From Actinomycetota bacterium (GTDB lineage: Bacteria > Actinomycetota > Thermoleophilia > Gaiellales > Gaiellaceae), in the NCBI GenBank assembly GCA_020029625.1, contig JAIBJP010000007.1, forward strand, positions 1 through 27,473: a stretch of 27,473 nucleotides of DNA, given 5' to 3'. Position 1 is the stretch's first letter; the number at the start of each line of letters is the position of its first letter. Under the pieces are notes generated by a model that made no database searches, was not told where the DNA came from, and worked only from the letters and a program-made list of their open reading frames with translations. This document shows, one piece after another, positions 22,429 through 27,473 of this stretch. The translations under genes were made by a program, and so were the position numbers.

Positions 22429-23192
22429 CCAGGCGCTAGGTGGCCGCGGGCGGCCCAGGCGATTGCCTCGAGCGTGAATGGCGCGGCCGGCGCAAGCTGC
22501 CTGCAGCACTCCTTTAGCTCCTCGCGCTGGACGGCGTCGAGCCCGGCCACATATGCACCCGCAGGACCGACCCCGAGCGTAAACGGCTGCCACCAATCGT
22601 CGAAACTCGCGTACTCCACCCGGACGGCCAACTCGGTGTCGTCGACTGTTTGGAGACCAGCGGCCTCGAACAGCTCGGCAAGGTGCCCCGCCCGGGCCCC
22701 TGCGAGCTCCGATTCGTCCCGGGCGCCAGGATCGAGCTGCCGAACCGCCGTCCAGAACAAGCTGAGCGGACCGCGCCGACCGGCGTGGTCCCAGACGCAA
22801 GCGGCCACGAGCCCGCCGGGACGGGTGACTCGCGCCATCTCGCCCAGGCCGCGGATGGGATCCGCCATGAAGTGCACAACGAGCTGCGCCAAGGCAACAT
22901 CGAACTCGGCATCGCGAAAGGGCAACTCCTCAGCGGCGGCACGCCGGACGTCGACGCCGGGGTGGCGCTCGCGGGCGGCGATCACGAATGGCTCCGAAGG
23001 GTCGACGGCCGCCACCGCCTCGGCGCCGAGCCTCGCTACGAGCTCGCCGGTCAAGGCGCCGGGCCCGCAACCGACGTCGAGCGCGCGCTGCCCCCGCTGG
23101 ACCCCCGCGAAGTCAAGGAGCCCTGGGGCAAGCCGCGTTGAGTAGCGCCCCATGAACCGGTCGTAGGCGTCTGCGGCGACGGCGAAGCTCAC
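22425..23192 (-). CDS. Class I SAM-dependent methyltransferase
   Basis: A 255-residue methyltransferase of the methyltransferase 11 type. The opening A-D-A-Y-D-R-F-M-G-R-Y-S is followed by motif I A-L-D-V-G-C-G-P-G (37-45), the strand-2 acid in A-V-D-P-S, A-A-A-E-E-L-P-F-R-D for the adenine contact, and L-A-Q-L-V-V-H-F-M before the R-P-G-G turn. An aromatic C-terminal region (F-D-D-W-W-Q-P-F) may form the substrate lid. The substrate is unknown. I prefer the GTG at 23192 since M-S-F-A-V-A-A-D-A-Y is the standard opening of this group; starts at 23228 (ATG) and 23249 would add a segment without support. It is divergent from the MshEN gene. The stop overlaps the sigma factor stop in the sequence CTAG. 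Confidence 0.83.
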   Translation of the reverse strand: MSFAVAADAYDRFMGRYSTRLAPGLLDFAGVQRGQRALDVGCGPGALTGELVARLGAEAVAAVDPSEPFVIAARERHPGVDVRRAAAEELPFRDAEFDVALAQLVVHFMADPIRGLGEMARVTRPGGLVAACVWDHAGRRGPLSLFWTAVRQLDPGARDESELAGARAGHLAELFEAAGLQTVDDTELAVRVEYASFDDWWQPFTLGVGPAGAYVAGLDAVQREELKECCRQLAPAAPFTLEAIAWAARGHLAPG

Positions 23193-23263
23193 CCCGGCAA
23201 CGTACGCCACTTGGTACCGCGCGGGCATAACAATCCCCGGAAGTCTCATTCCAAGGCGTTCCC

Positions 23264-24133
23264 ATGCCGATAGGGAAAGCGATGGATCAGGCTGACTTTC
23301 CCTGGCGCTCGCTCGGTCTGCTGCTGGTCGACAAGCGCCTTCTGACCCCGAGGGAACTGGAGATCGCGCTCGACGAGCAGCGGCGAACCGGTCGCCTGCT
23401 GGGACAGATCCTGGTGGGCAACGGCTCCGTCACGGGCCTCGCGCTCGCGCAGGCGCTGACCGAGCAACACGGAGTCGAGCTCCGGCCGAGCAAAGGTGCC
23501 GAGGAGCCCTTGCCCACCGACTCACAGCACCAGGCGGAGGAGCCCTCAAGGCAACTGCCGGAGCCCGAGGCCCAGGACCGCGCATGGCGTCCCCTCGGAA
23601 AACTGCTCGTAGCGACGGGGTTCCTAAGCGAAACGGAGCTCGAGCGCGCGCTCGCCGAGCAGCGGGAGCGGCCTGGCCGCCGCCTCGGTGAGATTCTCGT
23701 CGCGCAGGGCTCTCTCTCCGGGCCCGCGCTCGCCGTCGCTCTGGCAAAGCAGCACGGCCTCGACCTCGGGCCGAAGAAGGAACTCGACGCCGGCCTTCAG
23801 ACGGTCATCAAGCCCTCGACGCCTGGCCAACCCAACTATCGGGTCCACGAGATCGTGTACGAGCCTACCTACCAGCAGGGTTCGATCCTCTACGACAGCA
23901 CGAACTTCCTCGAGGCCGCTGACTTTGCGTGTGAATATGTCGAACGGCGAAACCCGCAAGGACTCGAGATCCAGAAGACCGACGGCCGGGCCTCCGAGAT
24001 CGTCTGGACGTACAGCGAAAAACGGGCCGCGGCTGAGGCCGTCTCCCGCAAGCGCCTCGTCGAGACGTTTGGCTTCGATCCGATGCGCTGGGACACGCGC
24101 GGCCGGTTCGACTCGGATACCAAATCGCCGTAG
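23264..24133 (+). CDS. Protein with two MshEN-type domains and an unknown C-terminal domain
   Basis: A 289-residue soluble protein. Two copies of the MshEN (type II secretion ATPase N-terminal) module lie at 16-68 and 110-163. In copy 1, two 24-residue motifs (16-39 and 45-68) are separated by 5 residues, exactly the MshEN layout; in copy 2 the motifs (110-133 and 140-163) are separated by 6. MshEN domains bind c-di-GMP in MshE. The Arg preceding LG in the canonical motif is kept only at Arg140; the other positions are Ser16, Leu45 and Pro110, so binding is plausible but not assured. A Glu/Pro/Gln linker (about 77-107) joins the copies. The C-terminal 100 residues (from N-Y-R-V-H-E-I-V-Y-E) are of unknown fold; no ATPase follows, so this is not a pilus motor. 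A second ATG at 23282 has AGGGA upstream and is an equally good start. Confidence 0.8.
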   Translation: MPIGKAMDQADFPWRSLGLLLVDKRLLTPRELEIALDEQRRTGRLLGQILVGNGSVTGLALAQALTEQHGVELRPSKGAEEPLPTDSQHQAEEPSRQLPEPEAQDRAWRPLGKLLVATGFLSETELERALAEQRERPGRRLGEILVAQGSLSGPALAVALAKQHGLDLGPKKELDAGLQTVIKPSTPGQPNYRVHEIVYEPTYQQGSILYDSTNFLEAADFACEYVERRNPQGLEIQKTDGRASEIVWTYSEKRAAAEAVSRKRLVETFGFDPMRWDTRGRFDSDTKSP

Positions 24134-24250
24134 TTCCCTCGAGCGCGACTTCGTGACGCTGCAGGCTCTGAGGGGCCACGCGCAATCGAACACGACCCAG
24201 CGAAAGGCGGCGGGAATCACTCCGCTGCCTCGGACAATCAGCACGCGACT

Positions 24251-24295
24251 GCAGCCCGGTAGGCGGCGGCTGCTTGTGCCGGTCTGAACTACCGG
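24251..24295 (+). terminator. Two small hairpins between the MshEN and MFS-CNBD genes
   Basis: GCAGCC (24251-24256) pairs with GGCTGC (24268-24273), and CCGGT (24279-24283) pairs with ACCGG (24291-24295) across a 7-base loop. The first could end the MshEN transcript; the second lies 13 bp before the GTG start of the transporter gene and could affect its expression. Neither is followed by a T-run. I see nothing else in the 175-bp gap (24134-24308). Confidence 0.28.
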
Positions 24296-24308
24296 ATTCA
24301 ATCTGCTG

Positions 24309-25952
24309 GTGGTTCGTCCCGGTCAGGTTGTGTCCGCGCTCGCAGCTGCCGCTCGCAACGACAACGTCCGGCGGGTACAGCTTGCATGGGGCGCAGCGAT
24401 CGCGGCCGAGTGGGCTCACTTCGTCGCGCTCGGCGTGTTCGCATATGAGCACGGCGGAACTTCTGCGGTCGGGCTGGCCGGTCTCGTCCGCCTTTTGCCT
24501 GCGGCGGCGGTTGCGCCATTGGCCGCTCCCCTAGGCGACCGATTCCGCCGCGAGCGCTTTCTGCTTGCCATGACAGTCGTGGGCGCCGCGGCCCTTGCAG
24601 CGTCGGCGGCGGCGGCTTTCGCCGGCGCCGAGTTCTTCGTCTACGCGTCCGCCGCGCTCGTCGGCGTCTCCTCGACGCTTATCCGGCCCGCATTGCAGGC
24701 GTTGTTGCCGTCGCTGGCACGAACGCCGGAGGAGCTAATCGCATCCAACGGGGCGACGTCGACGGTCGAGAGCGTCGGCACCCTCGTTGGACCATTGCTG
24801 GCGGGTGTTCTCGTCTCGCTCGGAGACGTCGGCATCGTCTTCATCGTCGGCGGCGGCCTGCTCGTCGCGGCGGCCGCATCTCTTGCGCGTGTGAGAGTCG
24901 AGGGCCGGATCATGCTCACCGCGACGTCCGAGGACGAGACCGCTCGCGGCAGGGTCCTGGCCGGCTTCGAGGCAATTGCGCGCGCACCCCACGCTCGGCT
25001 CATCGTCGCGCTCGGCGTCGCACAAGCCTTCGTCCGTGGCTGTCTGAACGTGCTGATCGTCGTCGCCGTCTTCCGCGTTCTGCACGGGAGCGCGGGCCAG
25101 GTCGGCTATCTGACCGCGGCGATCGGCATCGGCGGGCTGCTCGGCGCGTTCGGAGCGATGACGCTCAAAGGGAGACGCCTCGCCGTTCCCTTCGGGCTTG
25201 CGCTCGTGCTCTGGGGGTTGCCAATCGCGCTCATCGCCCCGCGACCCGCCTTCGCGGCCGCCGCCGTCTTGCTCGCGATCGTCGGGGCCGCGAACAGCGT
25301 CGAGGACGTCGCGCTCTTCACGCTCCTCCAGCGGATCATCCCCGATCACGTGCTCACTCGCGCCCTGGGCGTCTTCTGGGGGATGGCCATGGGTGCCGTC
25401 GCCGTCGGCTCGATCGTGGCGCCGCTGATCGTCGAAGCAATCGGGCCGCGGCCTGCGCTGATCGCTGTCGGTTCGATCTTGCCTGTGCTGACGCTCGCGA
25501 GCTACCGCCGTCTCCGCGAGCTCGACCGAACGGTTGCCCCCGCGCCTGAGCTCGAGCTCATCGAACGCGTGCCCATGTTCGCACCCCTGTCCATCGCCAC
25601 GAAGGAGCGCGTTGCCGCAAACCTCATCCCGGTCTCGGTCTCGGCAGGCGAGGTCGTCATCCGCGCCGGCCTCGCCGGCGATCGCTTCTACATCGTCGGC
25701 GAGGGCACGCTCGACATCGACCTCGGGGACGTGCACGCGGCCGCACACGCGGGCGACTGCTTCGGCGAGATCGCGCTTCTGCGAGACGTGCCGCGGACGG
25801 CGACGGTCACGGCTCTCGCCGACTCCCAGCTCTACGCGCTGGAGCGCGACGCCTTCCTCGCTGCAGTGACCGGGCATTCCGCCGCGCACGCGGCGGGTCA
25901 GGAGCTTGTAGCCGCGCGGCTGGCGCGAAGCGGCCCGGCCGCCGGCGGCTAG
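24309..25952 (+). CDS. MFS transporter fused to a C-terminal cyclic nucleotide-binding domain
   Basis: A 547-residue protein. Residues from about 20 to 400 form a major facilitator with about twelve hydrophobic helices and motif A-like P-L-G-D-R-F-R-R-E-R between helices 2 and 3. A linker with an acidic E-L-E-L-I-E-R-V-P-M-F leads into a cNMP-binding fold (about 412-525). Its phosphate-binding cassette is F-G-E-I-A-L-L-R-D-V-P-R-T-A (485-498), with Glu487 for the ribose and Arg496 for the phosphate, both conserved in CRP and protein kinase A. The transporter is therefore probably gated or tuned by cAMP or cGMP from inside the cell. The substrate is unknown. It starts with GTG at 24309 without a strong ribosome-binding site; the next GTG is at Val8. 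The stop overlaps the convergent DUF1059-like stop in CTAG. Confidence 0.87.
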   Translation: MVRPGQVVSALAAAARNDNVRRVQLAWGAAIAAEWAHFVALGVFAYEHGGTSAVGLAGLVRLLPAAAVAPLAAPLGDRFRRERFLLAMTVVGAAALAASAAAAFAGAEFFVYASAALVGVSSTLIRPALQALLPSLARTPEELIASNGATSTVESVGTLVGPLLAGVLVSLGDVGIVFIVGGGLLVAAAASLARVRVEGRIMLTATSEDETARGRVLAGFEAIARAPHARLIVALGVAQAFVRGCLNVLIVVAVFRVLHGSAGQVGYLTAAIGIGGLLGAFGAMTLKGRRLAVPFGLALVLWGLPIALIAPRPAFAAAAVLLAIVGAANSVEDVALFTLLQRIIPDHVLTRALGVFWGMAMGAVAVGSIVAPLIVEAIGPRPALIAVGSILPVLTLASYRRLRELDRTVAPAPELELIERVPMFAPLSIATKERVAANLIPVSVSAGEVVIRAGLAGDRFYIVGEGTLDIDLGDVHAAAHAGDCFGEIALLRDVPRTATVTALADSQLYALERDAFLAAVTGHSAAHAAGQELVAARLARSGPAAGG

Positions 25953-26155
25953 ATTTCTGCGCGGCGCCTCGACTGTGCTTCCGCCGCCGGCACATCCTCG
26001 AGCACGTCCTCGATCATTTCCTCGAGCTCGAAGCTCGAGTGGGCCTCCGCAATGTGCCGCTGCGCGCCCTCGATGGCGGACGCTGCATCCGGGGCGACGA
26101 GCTCGTAGTCGCAGCCCGCCTCCACACACGTCCAGCGCTTGGCTGTCGCCGCCAT
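25949..26155 (-). CDS. Small DUF1059-like protein with C-x4-C and H-x4-H
   Basis: A 68-residue protein. W-T-C-V-E-A-G-C-D-Y (Cys10, Cys15) and H-I-A-E-A-H (His34, His39) form a C-x4-C / H-x4-H set that could bind one zinc ion. This resembles the short DUF1059 family, whose members also have C-x-x-x-x-C-D near the start and a helix with E-x-H. The C-terminal third is acidic. Its ATG lies only 3 bp after the stop of the R2lox gene, so the two are translated from one message and may work together; the role is unknown. The stop overlaps that of the convergent MFS-CNBD gene by 4 bp. Confidence 0.72.
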   Translation of the reverse strand: MAATAKRWTCVEAGCDYELVAPDAASAIEGAQRHIAEAHSSFELEEMIEDVLEDVPAAEAQSRRRAEI

Positions 26156-26158
26156 CGC

Positions 26159-27133
26159 CTACCCGACCTCGACGCCGACGACGAAGTCGATCGACGGGTC
26201 GAGGATCTGCTCGATGAGCGTCTTGTCGGGAGTGATCCCCATTTCCCGGCAACGGTTCCGGTAATGCCGCACCTTCATCGTCTGGTACTTGTTCAGATCG
26301 AGCCCGGGGACAGCCTTCTGGTACTCGACGAGGCCGACGATGTTCCCGCGGTACGCGTCGAACACGCGGTGAACCTCCTCCTCATACGACGGATCCTTCT
26401 CGATCAGGAGCTTGCACGCGTACGTGCCGAACGTGATGTGGCGCCCCTCGTCCATGAGGATGAGCCGGAAGCCCTCTCGCAGTGTCGGGAAGGCGTTCCA
26501 GCTGCTGGTCGTGTCGATGACGATCTCGTACGACGGCATGGTCAGGACGCCCTCGACGAAGGCGTTGTATGCCGCCGAGAACGCAACGAAAGCGCGCTCG
26601 ATCTCGGCTTCGGTCCCGTCCAACGTCGTCTCCATCAGCTTCCTGCCGTAGTAGGGCAGCGCCTCGTGCAGAACGTCGCGCACCTCGAAGCGTCCGCTAG
26701 GGTCGATCGTCTTCCCCCTGACCAGGAAGTGCTGTGCCACCTCCTCCGGCTCGAGCACACCGACGACGCGGTCGTGCCAGCGCATGAAGAACTCGGCGTG
26801 CTTCGCCTCTTCCATCAGGAACGTCGAGAGGAAGACGGTCCAATCGAACCGGTTGAGGGCGTGCGAGGCCGCGAGCATCGGAACGAGTTCTTCCGTGACG
26901 TTCTGCTCACCGGCGAGGAAGCGAACGGTGACGCCGAGCAGCCCGCGTTTCTGCTCGTCGTCGATCCGGTTCCAGTCCTTCGCGTCCTGTGTGAAGTCAA
27001 GGTCCTCGACGCTCCAAACTTTCCGGATCGCCTTCTCGTACTTTCGGTAGACCGGTCCCTCGATCATCTCGCGCGTGAAGTGGAACTTTCGTACGACGTT
27101 CGGGTCGACGGACCGACGCACGGTCGCCGCCAT
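26159..27133 (-). CDS. R2-like ligand-binding oxidase (R2lox)
   Basis: A 324-residue ferritin-like four-helix protein, often annotated as ribonucleotide reductase beta. Metal ligands in order are Glu76 (A-G-E-Q-N-V), Glu109 and His112 (M-E-E-A-K-H), Glu194 (F-V-E-G), and Glu229 and His232 (D-E-G-R-H). The residues that form the Val-Tyr ether cross-link in R2lox are both present at the right spacing: Val79 (three after Glu76) and Tyr189 (five before Glu194), as in Mycobacterium tuberculosis Rv0233. That argues for R2lox with a Mn/Fe site and a bound long-chain ligand, and against a true reductase subunit; no large (alpha) subunit gene is nearby. The ATG at 27133 follows GAGAGGAG by about 7 bp; an in-frame ATG at 27217 lacks support. 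It is co-transcribed with the DUF1059-like gene. Confidence 0.88.
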   Translation of the reverse strand: MAATVRRSVDPNVVRKFHFTREMIEGPVYRKYEKAIRKVWSVEDLDFTQDAKDWNRIDDEQKRGLLGVTVRFLAGEQNVTEELVPMLAASHALNRFDWTVFLSTFLMEEAKHAEFFMRWHDRVVGVLEPEEVAQHFLVRGKTIDPSGRFEVRDVLHEALPYYGRKLMETTLDGTEAEIERAFVAFSAAYNAFVEGVLTMPSYEIVIDTTSSWNAFPTLREGFRLILMDEGRHITFGTYACKLLIEKDPSYEEEVHRVFDAYRGNIVGLVEYQKAVPGLDLNKYQTMKVRHYRNRCREMGITPDKTLIEQILDPSIDFVVGVEVG

Positions 27134-27228
27134 CGCTGTTCTCCTCTCGGCCGGATCGCAGGAGCGAACGATAAGGATAGTGCCGTCGTTTTCACGGGCG
27201 GCGGTCGCGTCCGTCATGCGGAGATGAG

Positions 27229-27253
27229 TGGAGACGGCGGGAATCGAACCCGC
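27229..27253 (-). other. tRNA/tmRNA 3'-end fragment (T arm plus 3' acceptor strand)
   Basis: On the minus strand, GCGGG-TTCGATT-CCCGC is a perfect T stem and loop, followed by CGTCTCC and a discriminator A. No 5' half exists: upstream bases do not offer a matching GGAGACG or GGGGACG within tRNA range, and the 190 bases beyond are alpha/beta hydrolase coding sequence. The acceptor strand would pair with GGGGACG through a G3-U70 pair, the alanine identity shared by tRNA-Ala and tmRNA, and the preceding ACGCGGG matches the usual tmRNA 3' end. It is best read as a leftover attachment-site copy of such a gene, but a chance or degenerate tRNA is possible. Confidence 0.4.
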
Positions 27254-27283
27254 GTAACGTTCCTGCCGCCCCCGGGAGTGCGT

Positions 27284-27473
27284 CTACCGCGTCGTCGTTC
27301 CCGAGACCGTGGCCGGTGTCTTTGCGTGCTCGACCGCCCAGTCGAGGGCGTAGTCGGCGATCTCCTCCCAGCCGGTCTGCGAGGGCATGAGGTGCGCGCG
27401 GCCCTCGTACTCGACGACCTCGGTGATCGTGCCCTCCGCCTTGTAGTGCTTCGCGTTCGAGCGCTGGATCGAC
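27284..27473 (-). CDS. Alpha/beta hydrolase, C-terminal end only (cut by window edge)
   Basis: The visible 62 residues end at a TAG at 27284-27286. The segments S-N-A-K-H-Y, T-I-T-E-V-V-E-Y-E-G-R-A-H-L, G-W-E-E-I-A-D-Y and A-L-D-W-A are the typical final strand, catalytic-His loop and last helix of alpha/beta hydrolases; His in G-R-A-H is the probable base of the triad. The nucleophile and most of the protein lie beyond the window. A tail of about 13 residues rich in Thr follows. The tRNA-like 3' end lies 30 bp downstream and the R2lox gene follows on the same strand. Confidence 0.75.
   Translation of the reverse strand, partial: SIQRSNAKHYKAEGTITEVVEYEGRAHLMPSQTGWEEIADYALDWAVEHAKTPATVSGTTTR

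Noticed and set aside
24735..26252. 505-codon minus-strand open frame opposite the MFS-CNBD gene
   Set aside because: No domain, and highly charged low-complexity composition typical of antisense frames. It overlaps the small DUF1059-like gene in a different frame.
26159..27133. Ribonucleotide reductase beta subunit (NrdB/NrdF)
   Set aside because: The Val and Tyr cross-link positions and the ligand spacing fit R2lox, and no alpha-subunit gene is nearby.
27229..27310. Complete tRNA-Leu-like gene (GGTAGACGC upstream of the T arm)
   Set aside because: The D-arm-like string is followed by no anticodon stem and loop, no 5' acceptor strand pairs with CGTCTCC, and part of it lies in the hydrolase coding sequence.
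27229..27473. Complete tmRNA gene on the minus strand
   Set aside because: The required ~350 bases upstream are occupied by a clear alpha/beta hydrolase coding region, and no 5' tmRNA domain or tag reading frame is visible.
1..27473. CRISPR array, insertion sequence, prophage or toxin-antitoxin pair
   Set aside because: No regularly spaced short repeats, transposase motifs, phage structural genes or convincing toxin-antitoxin pair were found; the only tandem repeats are within the protease gene.

Overview
The window is G+C-rich, densely packed bacterial DNA. GTG and TTG starts are frequent, leaders are short, and -10 elements are of the TAnnnT type. Family content includes an R2lox oxidase, an ECF sigma factor with a SnoaL-like tail, YCII and DUF1059-like proteins, and a zinc-ribbon cyclase/ATPase/TPR protein. 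This suggests an actinobacterium, perhaps a deep lineage such as Thermoleophilia. That placement is inference from gene content and composition; no rRNA or other phylogenetic marker is present. No insertion sequence, prophage or CRISPR array was seen.

Left part (1-4111, minus strand): a compact run of six genes whose neighbours overlap or nearly touch. In transcription order they are an eight-helix membrane protein with a histidine cluster, a cupredoxin lipoprotein (ATGA overlap), an MBL-fold hydrolase, an exported PQQ-type sugar dehydrogenase, a two-domain sulfurtransferase, and a GNAT protein cut by the window edge. Divergent from it (4139-7540) is a class III nucleotide cyclase fused to a zinc ribbon, an AAA-type ATPase and a TPR-like helical tail.

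Middle (7533-16345): two tandem small paralogues starting PHHWRP, whose function I do not recognise. Divergent from them is a 923-residue protein with GAF, GGDEF, GAF, GAF and HD-GYP domains, so it carries both c-di-GMP synthesis and degradation signatures. Then come an FMN-dependent alpha-hydroxy-acid oxidase, a secreted subtilisin-like protease with four 112-residue C-terminal repeats, and an MFS exporter.

Right-centre (16536-20869): a cupin divergent from an orphan ATP-grasp enzyme, a SAM methyltransferase, a secreted LCAT-like lipase/acyltransferase and a YCII protein. The protease and the lipase have near-identical predicted promoters (TTGTAA, 17 bp, TAnnnT).

Right part (20983-27473): a cupin and ECF sigma factor gene pair, a second methyltransferase, a protein with two MshEN-type (c-di-GMP-binding family) domains, an MFS transporter fused to a cyclic-nucleotide-binding domain, a small DUF1059-like protein paired with an R2-like ligand-binding oxidase, a solitary tRNA/tmRNA 3' end, and the 3' end of an alpha/beta hydrolase.

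Two themes stand out. First, nucleotide second messengers: one predicted cNMP producer and one predicted cNMP-binding transporter, plus one predicted c-di-GMP producer/degrader and one possible c-di-GMP receptor, all within about 22 kb. Second, packing: four of the five convergent gene pairs overlap at their stop codons, three of them by exactly four bases.
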